Positions 1 to 11,000 of a stretch of DNA of 34,808 bases are shown one piece after another. Origin of the DNA: CAYXVF01 sp964468125. Lineage in GTDB: Bacteria; Myxococcota; XYA12-FULL-58-9; CAYXVF01. The notes below the pieces were generated by a model. That model did not search any database and was not told the DNA's origin. It was given only the letters and a program-made list of their open reading frames with translations. Where the stretch lies: contig CAYXVF010000068.1 of NCBI GenBank assembly GCA_964468125.1, positions 1 through 34,808 on the forward strand, written 5' to 3'. A program made the position numbers and the translations under genes. Positions within the stretch are counted from its first letter, which is position 1, and the number at the start of each line of letters is the position of its first letter.

Positions 1-291
1 GCCGCCGCCACCGCCGCCGCCACCGCCACCGCCGCTACGGCGCGGTTTTTCTTCCGCCTCGTTGACGCGAATACGACGACCGTCGAACTCGCTGCCATCC
101 AACTCGCTGATTGCGCGCCGGGCGTTATCGTCTTCGGCCAAGGTCACGAAACCAAAGCCACGGGAGCGTCCCGTATCCCGGTCCAAGATCACTTTGGCGT
201 CGAGCACCTCACCGAACTGCGAGAAGAGTGTACGCAAATCATCGTCACTCGTTCCCCACGAGATACCACCGACAAACAACTTCTTTGACAT
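1..291 (-). CDS. Glycine-rich RRM RNA-binding protein, C-terminus cut by window edge
   Basis: Single-RRM RNA-binding protein of the kind found in cyanobacteria (Rbp) and many delta-proteobacteria, expected to bind single-stranded RNA in the cytoplasm and often linked to cold adaptation. The visible 97 residues hold one complete RRM: RNP2 (LFVGGI, residues 5-10), RNP1 (RGFGFVTL, residues 44-51) and the final strand (RRIRVNEAEE). After about residue 86 the chain becomes an uninterrupted glycine run, encoded by the GCC/ACC-rich first 35 bases of the window, where the gene is cut off. The ATG at 291 is chosen because the RRM begins at once and GAGGA lies just upstream. That ribosome-binding site is buried in a hairpin (see next entry). 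It is divergent from nadA. Confidence 0.9.
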   Translation of the reverse strand, partial: MSKKLFVGGISWGTSDDDLRTLFSQFGEVLDAKVILDRDTGRSRGFGFVTLAEDDNARRAISELDGSEFDGRRIRVNEAEEKPRRSGGGGGGGGGGG

Positions 292-293
292 GC

Positions 294-313
294 TGTCCTC
301 TGACGGGAGGACA
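294..313 (-). promoter_or_regulatory. Hairpin sequestering the ribosome-binding site of the RRM gene
   Basis: Read on the minus strand the leader is TGTCCTC-CCGTCA-GAGGACA, two base pairs before the ATG. This is a perfect 7-bp stem with a 6-base loop. The 3' arm contains the only Shine-Dalgarno-like sequence (GAGGA), so the RBS is fully paired in the folded mRNA. This could be a temperature-sensitive or protein-controlled switch. The pairing is directly visible; the regulatory role is inferred. Confidence 0.55.
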
Positions 314-517
314 CCGGCGTTCAGCCATCGATCCCCCCCAAACACTGGCGCTCCACCCAAACCAGAACGAAGCGCGAATAACACTCTGCGAGGGGGATGG
401 TTCCGCCAGCCGAATTTGACTGCGGATCAAACCGATCGCTAACCGGCCCGAAAGATAGGGGGGCAGGTGTCCCCTGTCCATACAAATCAGCGGGGTGTGC
501 TTTTTCCAGCCAGCCCT

Positions 518-545
518 TTGCAATGCGGTGGGGACGCCCTATGCT
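518..545 (+). promoter_or_regulatory. Candidate sigma-70 promoter of nadA
   Basis: TTGCAA (518-523) and TATGCT (540-545), 16 bases apart, each match four of six consensus bases. They lie about 90 bases ahead of the nadA ATG. The rest of the 292-636 divergent region (upstream of both the RRM gene and nadA) shows no gene. Confidence 0.4.
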
Positions 546-550
546 ACCGG

Positions 551-578
551 AGCTTTAGTGTGGGTAATACACTAAGCT
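551..578 (+). promoter_or_regulatory. Inverted repeat over the nadA transcription start (operator candidate)
   Basis: AGCTTTAGTGT (551-561), a 7-base spacer, then ACACTAAGCT (569-578). The arms are complementary over 10 bp with one bulged T. The core TAGTGT-N7-ACACTA is perfect. Its place just downstream of the predicted -10 suits repression. The regulator cannot be named from sequence; an NAD-responsive repressor would fit the downstream gene. Confidence 0.45.
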
Positions 579-636
579 AGGCTCGGACGTTTCTTTCGCG
601 AACCCCGCGGCGCGCCGAGACCGAGAAAGGTGGACC

Positions 637-1611
637 ATGACTGCGATCAATCGTTTGCGCCCTCCGGTGGACCGTTCCCTCGACCTGTTCGACGCGATCG
701 AAAAACTCAAACGCGAGCGACACGCGGTAGTGATGGCGCACTATTACCAAGAGCCCGACATTCAGGACATCGCCGACGTCCTGGGGGATTCCTTGGCCCT
801 GGCCCGGGCGGCGCAAGACACCGACGCAGACGTGATCGTCCTGTGCGGCGTTCATTTCATGGCCGAGACCGCGAAGATTCTGAATCCAGAGAAGACCGTC
901 GTGCTTCCGGACCTGAACGCAGGATGCTCGCTCGCCGACTCCTGCCGGCCCGAAGACTTCGCGCGTTTCAAGGCACAGCATCCGGATCACGTGGTCGTGA
1001 GCTACGTGAACACCACCGCTGCGATCAAAGCGCTGTCCGACTACATCTGCACCAGCAGCAACGCCAAGGAGATCGTCGATTCGATCCCCGCCGAGCAACC
1101 GATCATTTTCGCCCCGGATGTGAACCTCGGGCGCTACGTACAGCGCGTGACCGGACGGGAGAACATGCTGTTGTGGCAGGGGACCTGCATCGTTCACGAG
1201 ACCTTCAACGAGAAGCGCGTATTGAAAATGTTGGCCGAGAATCCAGGCTCCGAGCTCATCGCCCACCCCGAGTGCGAAGAGGCGGTGCTCGAGCACGCGC
1301 ACTACGTCGGGTCGACGAAGCGCCTCCTCGACTACAGCCGAGAGAGCGAGGTGCAGACCTTCATCGTGGCCACGGAAGAGGGAATCATTCACACGATGCG
1401 CAAGGCGTCCCCGGAGAAGACATTCATTCCCGCGGCGCCAGTGGATGGCAAAGACCCGACCTGCGGCTGCAGCACGTGCCCGTTCATGAAACTGAACACG
1501 CTCGAGAAGGTCTTCCTCTGCATGCGCGACCTCACGCCCGAGGTGACTCTCGATGAGGAGCTGCGCTTGGCTGCGCTGAAGCCGATCGAGCGCATGGTGG
1601 CAGTTGGCTAG
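637..1611 (+). CDS. nadA: Quinolinate synthase NadA
   Basis: NadA condenses iminoaspartate with dihydroxyacetone phosphate to make quinolinate, the first pyridine intermediate of de novo NAD synthesis, using an oxygen-sensitive [4Fe-4S] cluster. The 324-residue product is normal length. Family motifs are clear: MAHYYQ (33-38), LCGVHFMAE (69-77), NAGCSLADSC (94-103), WQGTCIVHE (180-188) and the C-terminal CGCSTCPFMKLNT (276-288). Cys70, Cys184 and a Cys in the 276-281 group are the expected cluster ligands. The ATG at 637 follows a GAGAAAGG ribosome-binding site. nadB and nadC are not adjacent, so this is a single-gene unit. It converges on the small acidic gene at 1618 with only 6 bases between stops, leaving no room for a separate terminator. 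Confidence 0.97.
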   Translation: MTAINRLRPPVDRSLDLFDAIEKLKRERHAVVMAHYYQEPDIQDIADVLGDSLALARAAQDTDADVIVLCGVHFMAETAKILNPEKTVVLPDLNAGCSLADSCRPEDFARFKAQHPDHVVVSYVNTTAAIKALSDYICTSSNAKEIVDSIPAEQPIIFAPDVNLGRYVQRVTGRENMLLWQGTCIVHETFNEKRVLKMLAENPGSELIAHPECEEAVLEHAHYVGSTKRLLDYSRESEVQTFIVATEEGIIHTMRKASPEKTFIPAAPVDGKDPTCGCSTCPFMKLNTLEKVFLCMRDLTPEVTLDEELRLAALKPIERMVAVG

Positions 1612-1617
1612 TCTGGC

Positions 1618-2091
1618 TCAGGGCTCGTCATCCGTGACGCGAGGGAATGGCTCGTCCATGACGGCGCTCAGATTGTAGAGCTGACCGGTGTAGACCAATT
1701 CGCGGCCACTGATTTCGACGCTCTCGATCGATGTGATGGCCAGCGGGGTATTCGATGGGCGATCGGCGAAAAATTCGTCAAGAAGCGTTCGCCCTCCAAA
1801 TAGATAGAGCTCCCGGGCCAGCGCCGGATCCTTCGCGGCCAAGATGTTCAAGGGAGGCCAGCCGAGCTCGCGCAGGGCAATGAAGGTTGGGTCCTCTTCG
1901 TCGTCCCCGAACTCAGCGTCGTCTTCGGCGAGCTCGCGATACCAACGCTCGAGGCGACGGTTGGCTACGGCGATTCCGATGGACAGGACATAGGCCTGAG
2001 GTTCGGCGCGCGGGTGTGGCTGGCCAAAGCCAACGCTCTGAATCGTGACCCGACTGGGATCCACCGCCTGGTCGTCGACCACGATGCGCAC
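1618..2091 (-). CDS. Small acidic protein directly after the giant gene; candidate immunity or partner protein
   Basis: 157 residues, not recognised. The GTG start abuts the TAG stop of the giant gene (2092-2094) with no gap, so the two are almost certainly co-transcribed and translationally coupled. The protein is soluble and acidic, with a dense run AEDDAEFGDDEEDP around residues 56-69, and no signal peptide or membrane segment. Small acidic proteins encoded immediately 3' of a large modular toxin with a C-terminal nucleotidyltransferase are typical of immunity proteins. That role is inferred from position, size and charge only. Alternatives are a chaperone or an unrelated operon partner. 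Confidence 0.8.
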   Translation of the reverse strand: MRIVVDDQAVDPSRVTIQSVGFGQPHPRAEPQAYVLSIGIAVANRRLERWYRELAEDDAEFGDDEEDPTFIALRELGWPPLNILAAKDPALARELYLFGGRTLLDEFFADRPSNTPLAITSIESVEISGRELVYTGQLYNLSAVMDEPFPRVTDDEP

Positions 2092-5000
2092 CTACTTGCC
2101 CTCCCGATGCACGATGAGCTCCCCGTCCGGTCGCATTTCGACCACAGAGCCATCGATGTCGAAGCGGATCCAGCCACTCGACTCGAACGTTTCGGGAAAC
2201 CGCGGGTCATTCGGCGAGCGCTGCCCGCGCCGCATGAAGAACTCCTCCGGGCTCTCGATCGACCGGACCCCCGGTGGAGCGTTGTCCGGGGTAATTCCGA
2301 TCCCATCTTCCACCTGGAGGCCGTCGGGCACCCGGTTGGCCGCGCGAATGATCTTCTGACTCGCGGCGCAGGAGGTGTAGAAGCCAACGTCGATGTCGCT
2401 GGTCTCGGAGGCGCCACCGAGTACGCGGCTTCCTCCGATCACCACGGGAGAGCCGCGCTTGAACGCGCCGGCGATCAGGATCTTGGCCTGCGTCATCTGA
2501 ATGCCAGGGATTCGCTCCATCAGAGCTTCAGCCATCGCGTTGACGAGCGCCGGATCGGTGACCTTTTGGGGCGGATTCATCCGTTGCGCGATCTGGTCAC
2601 GGCGGGGAATCCCGAGCCCCTCCGGCGGTGGGGACGCCGTTTCGATTCGGGTCACATCCATGAACTCAGAGGCATAGTCGCGATACTCGGGGCTCTGAAA
2701 TACCTCGGGGCTCCGGAGCTCACCGATGCCAGGCCGGTAGTTGTCAGCCGGCGTTTCCGGGCGAGAGTGCGGATACATCGCCAAGTGCACCGTGGTCCCG
2801 TCGAAGCGCACACCGTAGTCGAAACCATCGAATGCAAATGCGGGAACGGCCTGGCGAAGCTGTTCGAGGGTGGGCCGCGGGTGACGCGCAAGCAGTCCGC
2901 GGAACGCGGCCTCATTGCTGTCGAGCAAGAAGCTGTCGATCCGTTCCACGTCGCCAGCGACGCGTTCGAGGAAGACCGACTTGAGCGCGTGCCCCGCTCC
3001 CCCGGGGCCGTCGTCCGACGGAATACCGCGCACGTTGTCGAGATGAGCGACACCTTCGTTCACGCGGTATTGGAGGTAGCCGACGTCGTCGGGCATCCCC
3101 TCGATCTGCAGAAGTCGGCCACCGTCGTTGGTCGGAACGTCGACGACGTTGAACACGGAGCCCCGCACCGCGACCGCATAGCGTGGATTCCCGGCGGCAT
3201 CCGGGTCGAGCGAATAGGCACGGCCCTCGTGCCACGGCCGCCCGTCAGGAGCCAGGCTGTTGGGGGATATCGACTGTGGACCCGCAGCGTGTCGGTCGGC
3301 GAATTGCGTCTCTAGCCGCGAATCTCTTGTCGCGCCATCGTAGACGAATCGCGCCAGGGTGTGCGGGTCAGGGGGACCGTCGCCGCGAAAACCGTAGCTT
3401 TCGTGGAGGCGCACGAGCTCCGCTTCGAGCTCGGCACGATTTCCGACAAAGATCGGTCGAGACTCGCTGGCGGGAATGTCGAAGAAGCGCCCGATCGATG
3501 GATCGACGATCGTATCGCCGACGCGGACATAGCTGTGCTCTGGGCTTCTGCTCTGCGTGAAGATTTCGACCTCCTGCCCGGCTTCCACGAGGGCCCGGTG
3601 TACGCCGTGCAGTCTTCGCACCGGCGAGCCTTGGTCGCTCGTTCGCAGACGACGGAAAGCACCTTCGCCGAAGAGTCCGCGCACCGGATCGCTGGACGCA
3701 CGATCGTCCGTGCGTGTCGCGCGGGGCGTCGTCGCCGCCGGGGGCTCAAAGCGGGGACCGCCCACCGCGGCGCTGATGTCATTCAAGAGCGGATAGTCGT
3801 CCGCGCGCCAGACCATGAGCGCGCGGGGGAGAGTGTCGGGCATTTGACCGCCCGCCAAGGTTGTCATCCCCGCCGTCAAATCGCTCGCGTGGTGCGCCCC
3901 CAGCCACTGAAGAGACGAGAGCGCGCGTCCGGCCTCGTGGCTGAAGGCACCCATGCCGTCAGAGCGCGCCGCGATACGGCTGAATAGATCGGAAAGAGCC
4001 TCAGCGGGCGGCTCTCCGCCTGCGCGGGTCACGTTGCGCGAGAACTCCGCGAGGCGGGAGAGGTTCGCCTCCTGCAGCATCCACCCGAGCTCGCCCCGTC
4101 GGAATCCACCGCCCCGCCAGAGGTGCTTGGCCAGGTTCTCGCTCAGTCCACGGCCGGTGACGTGGTCGAGAAAGTGCTGCCGCACCGCCGCTCCCGGATT
4201 GCCGTCGGTGGTCGCGAGCGCCTGGTCGAGCTGTTCTCGAGTCATCATCCCGGCGTCGACCAGCTGGTGTCCTTTGAGCACCGTCTTCGCCGCCGCATCG
4301 AAGGCGCGCGGGGAGTCCGCCTGAATCCGGAGCAGGGCCGGCCAGGGATCGACGCTGCTGTTGGCGGGGAGTGCTTCGCGGAACGCCGGGCTTTCGAGAA
4401 GCGTCATGGCGCGATCGACGTCCTGCGTACCCAGAAGCGCCCGTCCGCGTTCGAGTCCGAATCGACGATGGGAGAGCAGGCCGTCCGAGGCCTGCAGCAA
4501 GCGACGAATGGTTGCCGCGTCGTGCGGACTCTGCATCGCCGCTTCGATCAGGTCGCGCGTTTGAACGTCGAACCGACTCGGCGCGTGGTCCATGACCGCC
4601 TCGATCCGCGCCGCCATCTCGGTGGCGTCGGGATAGCGCACGGAGCGACGGGACGGACGGGGAGCCGCTTCCATGCCCCGCGGACCGATCGAAACGGACA
4701 AAGCGGGAGGAGTGGCGTCGAGCTGCACCTCCTGGCCCGCCAGCTCGTCAAAGAGGCGTGTGACGTAGGCCTCGACGTCCGAGCCCGCCTTGCCTTCGAG
4801 CGCCCCGAGCCCATGGGCACGCGCTTCGGCCGCGGCGGCCTCCGCGGTGCGCCGCGCTTCCGCCTCCGCCGCTCTCTCCGCCTCCGCCGCACGCAGGACA
4901 TCCTCGCCGTGTCGGGCCTCGGCGTCCTCGCGCAGCCGCTGCAGCTCGCCCCGACCGAGGCCCATCGAGTCCTGGATATTCTCCAGAGCGACCCCTTCAC

Positions 5001-8000
5001 GGCCATAGAGGTTCGCGCGAATGCGACCGAGTGCTGCGGTCACTCGTTCCGGGCTCGCGGTGATCGCCCAGGTGTTGAAGACCTGCGCCGCTTCTTCGGT
5101 GAGCAGACGGCCACCGCGGGTGAGGTGTTGCTCGATTTCCGAGAACTTGTTGATGCTCCTAAGGTTGACACTGAGGGGAAGCTCGAGGTCGCCGAGGCGT
5201 TGCACCGGAAGGGGCGCTAAACCGTCGCTGTTGCGGGGCCGGAGATGCTCGGCGAGAGCGTCCCGGGAAATGCCATCGCGCCCGGCGCTCGCGCGCAGCT
5301 CGGCGATTCCGTCGAGGGCGGAGCGAACTTCGGCGGGTGAGGCCCCCGCAACCCATTGATTGAACGCGTCCCGGGCGTCATCGCTGATGAGTCGGCCGCT
5401 GTGACTCTCGAGCTCGGTTCGACGAGGAAAGGTCGTCAGGTCAAAATCCTCGGGCATGCGCAGAGACAGCGTCCCACTGCCGTCGGCTCGCTCCCAGGGG
5501 ACGACCGCGCTCGTCGGGCGGCGCCGCGCCAACGAGGTCATCGCCTGTCGGGTCGCGTCCACCGCGCCGTCGCCTAAGAAATAGAACTCGTGGAGGTCCG
5601 TGCGTGGCTCGCCTCGGTAGTCCCGGACCAAAGCGTGCACCGAATCGCGACGTTGCTCCGGCGTTGCTTGCTCGTACCAGTGGCGATAGGCCTCCGCTGG
5701 CGACGGCAGGCCCGGTCCCATCGGCTCGGTGGAAAAGAGCGGCTCGTTTCCATTTACCGCGTCCTGGCGCAAGCCTTGGCGCTGCCGGCGACCGAGCACG
5801 AAGCCGGTGCGCGCCGCCTCGTCGTTGAGGAACGGCATGCCCCCGACGCCATTCGGAAGCTCGAGAGCCTCGCCCTCCGCTCTCGCGCGGTCCAGTCGCG
5901 CCTGCGCCTGGCGGGCACTGGCATCGCTTTGGAGCCGGGTGATCGTCTCCTGCAACATGCGACCGCCCGGTGAGCTCAGTCCCACCTTGAAGCCGTCGTA
6001 GCCGGTCCCCATCGCGCTGGCGATCCGGTCCGCGTCCGCCGCGCTCATGCCTAGATTCACCGCGTCGTGCCAAAGACCCACGACCTCCGGGTCGAGCACC
6101 TCTCCCACCTGCTTTGCCCGACCGGCGTCGCCGTCCGGATTGCCCGCTTGGAAGGCCTCGAGAAAACGTCCCGGCCCACCTGGGTGAATCGGAATCGTCG
6201 GCTGGTTGAAGCGGAAGCCATTGTTGATGGCGCTTTCATCGGGCTTCGAGAGCCCCCGCAGGCTCTTCTGGATCGCGCTCCGTGCTTCCTGCATCTGAGT
6301 GTCGTAGGCCTTTTGGCGGCCTTGCGAGTGCAGGGCGGTCAGGTAGCTGTTCCAACGACCCACGTACCGGTCGAGGGCCGCACGCGCCGAGCTCCGGGCC
6401 GGCACCTCGACGTAGGCCTCGCTGAGGATCCGGTTGAGCTCCTGTGGACTCACCACGTTGGGCTCGCCCGCGAGAGGCTGCACGGCGTCACCGCTCTCGA
6501 CCTCGGTGCGGCGGCGGGGCGTGCTCGCGAGCTGCTCGGGGGTGAGCGGGGTGATCGGCTCGTGACCTTCAGGGTCATTGAGCACGCGAAGGAAATTCAA
6601 CGCGGGGCCCTCGTCGCCCCGGGCCGCCGCGTTGAGGATGACGTCGCGCACCGTCGTCACGACCTGGTCCGCTTGGTCCGGGGAGACGCGGAAGTCCTCG
6701 TAGGTGTCGCGGTAATAGGGCCAGACCGTGTCGCGGATGTAGGCGTCGAGCCGAGCCGGATCGTTCATCACCTCGCGGTAGCGCCGGGCATCTTCGATGG
6801 AGTCGGCGCGAAGAAACGCCCGGGTTTCTCCCAGGAGATTGTGTGCGACGACGTCCGGGTCACCGTTGGCTTCCAGGTAGGCGAAGCCGGTGCGCTGGTG
6901 GTCGGCTTCGTGCCCCAAGGTGGCGAGTGCGGCGCGGACCCCGGCGTTGCCGCCCCGGGTCGCGTCAAACCCTTCACCTTCCAGATGCAGGTACGCCGCG
7001 GCGTTTGCGGGGCCGAGCTCGGTGATCCCGCTGACGCCTTCGGCGGTGAGAAAGACCCCGTCGTCGCTGACGTAACCGGAGCGAGCGGCGTAGGGCGAGC
7101 TCGTTCCCGAGTAGACGCCCGCGCTCGCCCGATCGAGGCTCGCGAGGAACGCGTTCATGTCGCGGGGCAATGCGCCCCGGAGCGCCGGGGGGTCGGCCTC
7201 CGGATCGATTCGGAGCAGCGAAGGCTCGTCGCCGTAGAGGGCACGGCGAAGCGCCTGGCGCCTCGGCGTGTCCTCTGCTCCGCGACCGGTGCTCGCCCGA
7301 TCGATCGCCGCATTCCAGCGCGCCACTCCGCGCTCGTAGCGCGCGCGGTAGAGGGCGGCGGCCTGATCGACGGTCATCTGTGGATCGGATTCGAGGGCGG
7401 CTCGAACGTCGCGAGTGGCGCTGCGGCTGATGCGACTGCCGCGATGCCACAGGAGCAGGTTTCGACCTTCCTCGGTCTGCGGCATGAAGCTGCGCAGGGT
7501 CGTCCATTGCTCAGGGGTGACCGCCGGGCGAAGGAACTCGCGCACCGCCTCGCGGTTGCGCTCCGGAATCGTCTCCATGATCTGCCGTCGCAGCGCTGCG
7601 TGACCCGCCTGGCGTAGGTTGTGCTCGTGCCGGTTCAAGCGACGGGCGGCTTCGGGAGGCAGGCCCGTAGTCGCGTCGAGCTCGAGTCCCTTGAATGCGA
7701 GGTCCGCCATGTCGGCGAGGGTTTCGCGCGCAGGCAGCGTATCGCCGCGTGCTCGCAGCGTTTCGACCACGTCACCGAGCGCGGAGAGCCGGCCTCCGTG
7801 CGCGAAACGTTCCCGTGCCCACGTCAGCCCTTCCTCTCCGAGTGTACTCCGGATGTATTCTTCGCTGGCGGCGCGGTCCGCGTCGCGTCGCGTCGTGGCG
7901 TCGGGATCAGGCAGCTCCGGCCGGGGGACGCGGCCATCGGCGATCGTCTCGGGCACGACTTCGATCGGGGCGTTTCGGGTCTGGTCGATGCGCTCGAGCG

Positions 8001-11000
8001 CTTGGCGACGGTAGGCGAGAGCACCCTCGAAGTGCTCGATCACCGCGTCTCGACGGGCCACGACCGTGGCGTCTGCGTCATCGGGAATGAGCTCACGCAA
8101 ACGGGTCGAAAACTCGAGGCCCTCGAGCATTGGCAGAGTGTCTCGGATCTCCTGAAGGCGCGTCGTGCCGGCGCCGTCGAGGTCCACTTGCGATCCGGTG
8201 TCGTCCAGAAAGACGGACGCCTCCGGATAGGCCTCGTCGATGTCGTTCGCGAGACGACGGAGGGGGCGGGCGTCGGTGCGACGTCGCTCTCCCATCTCAC
8301 TCACCAATGCGCGCTCCATTTTGACCGCATCCGAGTCCTGCGCTCGACGCTGGTTGCGTTCGACGAGAGCTTGGCGAGCGTCGGGTTGGACCATCGCTTC
8401 CAGGTCGCCCATGCGATCCTCGAAGAGACGGCGGTCCCGGGCCTGATTCCAGCCACTGTTGGGTGGCTCGAAGTCGATGAAGTACGCTTGAAGTGTGTTC
8501 GGGTCGACCAACACGTTGCCCGGGTGGGCGTCCCCGTGGATCAGGCCCGCGTCGTAAAGCGCTGCCAGCTGGCCCTCCAGGTTGCCGCGAATGTGTGCGA
8601 GTTGCTCTTCGTTCACCCGCCCCGCGTTGACCAGGTCCTCGAGCGTTTCTCCCCGAATTCGCTGGGTGACGTAACCTACGACGTGCCCCGCTTCGTCCTC
8701 GACGACCGAGTGAATTCGCGGGCCCACCGGTTGGCCGTCGTACTCGATCTCGCCCGCCTGCCGCATCAGATCGATGCGTTCCGAATTCCACTGGGACAGC
8801 TCGGCCGCCTCCGCTTCGGTCAACGGCTTGGACCTTTCCGTTTCCGTTCTCGGATCGAAGCCGCGATTGATCACGACCAGGGCCGAGTCGTCCCCAGCAA
8901 CCAGGTAGACGTTGTGGTTGCCGCCGTGCCCAAAGCGCGAGCCGATCTCGAGATCCGAAAGGGCCATTCGCTCCGGGAAAACCGTCGCTGCCTCGCGCAG
9001 GCCGGCAGCTTCAACCTCGTGCACCGTGCCGTCCCCGGCTCCCACCGTTGCGTCGCCGTCGTCGGGCTGCACTGCGGTTTCACCGTCTTCCGGCTGAAGT
9101 GCGGCGGCCGCTTCATTCGGCTGCGCCGTCGCTTCGCCGTCGTCTGGTTGGAGCGTGGCTTCGCCGTCGTCCGGGGCAAGCGCTCCTTCGCCGTCGTTGG
9201 GCTGGACCGTATCCGGATCCTGGACGTCGTCATCGCGGTGGATCGGGAGATCGCCCTCGGCTCGAAGCTCGGCGCCGACCGACAGGTCATGAACCGTCGG
9301 AGCGTCGGCGTCGCCACCGTCGGCCGGCCGGGGACGCAGGGTCGCGGCTCCGCCCGCGAGGGGCAGCGCGGTGTCGTCTGCGTCCACGGGGGCGCGGCTT
9401 CGTGGCTGTGCCGGTGGGTCTGGCGCGTCGAGGTGCTGGGCCGCGTAGCGTCGGGCCGCGACACCGCCGGCGACCTGACCACCGGCGCCGAGGATCAGCG
9501 CATCGCGCAGCCCCTCGTCGAGGTCTCGGCCGTAGAGCGCATTGCGACCCATTTCGTCGACCAGGTTCATGCTCATGTCGACACCGAAGCCCGCGGTGCG
9601 CCGCATCGTCGTGTCGGCGAAGCGACCCATGTTGGCCGCCATGCTGCGGCTCGCGTCCCGGCCGCCCCGGGCAGCATCGTCGAGAAAACCGAGGTAGCGG
9701 TTGAGTCCGCCGGAGACGCCCCCGGAGACCAGCTCGACGCCCAGATTCCTCCAGCTGAATTCGAGATCGATGGACGTTTCGGTCTCGACCGCCGCCAGAG
9801 TGCCACTCAGCCACGCAGGGGTACCGTCCATGCCTTCGACGGAATCTACGGCGTGGTTCACACCGGCGTGAACACCGCGCATGCCAAAGGACCCGACGGT
9901 GTTCGTCACCGCGCCGACGGTCGCGAGGTTGACCACCGCGGGCGTCGAATTCTGGAATCCAACCGCGGCGGCTTGAAGTCGCGTGAGACTCGCACCGTTA
10001 CGCGAGGCGTTGGCGAGGTAACCCAAGCGACCGAAGGTCGCGGTCGGAACCGCGGCCGCCACGGCAGTCCCCGCGGCCATTTTGAAGTCTTCGACCGTGC
10101 CGCTGCCGATGCGTTGCCAGTTCTCCACGTCGAGCTCGGTGATGTCCCAGGTGTTTTCCTGCGCCAGCTCGTTGCCCACGCGCAGGAGGCCGCCGGTGGC
10201 GGTTCCCGCCGCGGTTCCCCAGAGAATCCCCTGGCCCGCCGCGACCACGAGCCCGGCGCCCGCCGCCGACGCCGCACCCGCCGTTGCGATCGTGACCGCG
10301 GTGGCGGCGACCACCACCGCACCCACTTGGGTGTAGCGTCGCGTCGCTTCCCAAAACTCGATGTCGGCCTGGAGCTGTTCCTGGTAGCTGGCGGTGAGGG
10401 TTTGTCGGAGCGCCGACGCCTCGCCGGAGAGTCGCGCGAATTCGTGCCGCGCGCGCTCGACCCGCGCCTCGTAGCCGTCGTCTTTGGCACTCGCTACCGC
10501 CGCCTCGTAGCGTCGCAGGGCGCTGCGGGCCTGGGTTCGGGCTGCCTGCCACTCACTGACTCCGCGGTCGTCGTCCATGTCGCGCAAGCCGTAGGGATTG
10601 TCGTCCCAGATGCGATGGTAATCCCGCTCCCACGCGAGGCGGCCCTCCGGGGTTCGAAGATCGACCACTCGGCCCGCGCTTTCGCTCTCCCACATGAACT
10701 CCGCTTCGTCACCCTCTGCGAAAGCGGGCCCTTCGAGCATGTCCTGCGCAATGACTTCAGGGGTGCGGCTGCGAGTGAGCAAGTGATTGGCTTTGCCGAG
10801 TCGCCATCCTCCGAGCTCCTCATCGAGCCACTCGAAGATCTCACCCGCGGAGACGTCATCACGCCCTTGATTTCGCAGATGGCGGGCAAACTCGACGACG
10901 AGCATTTGACGTTCGTCCGAGTCGAGGGGCTCGAGGACATCGAACATCGCCTGCGCGTCTCGGCCGTAGCCAAACAGCCCGCCCCGTGCCTCGTACATTT

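Noticed and set aside
1..35. GCC/ACC-rich repeat at the window start as a DNA repeat element
   Set aside because: It is simply the codons for the glycine run of the RRM protein on the minus strand.
577..1392. 271-codon minus-strand frame across nadA
   Set aside because: nadA motifs on the plus strand are unmistakable; the antisense frame has none.
2014..3315. 433-codon plus-strand frame over the end of the giant gene
   Set aside because: Same antisense shadow; the minus frame encodes the clear nucleotidyltransferase motif here.
3534..3600. Papain/transglutaminase-like active site in the giant protein (HSYVRVG, VDPS)
   Set aside because: His and Asp positions fit, but the expected catalytic Cys appears to be Ser (QGSPVRR); too weak to name as a domain.
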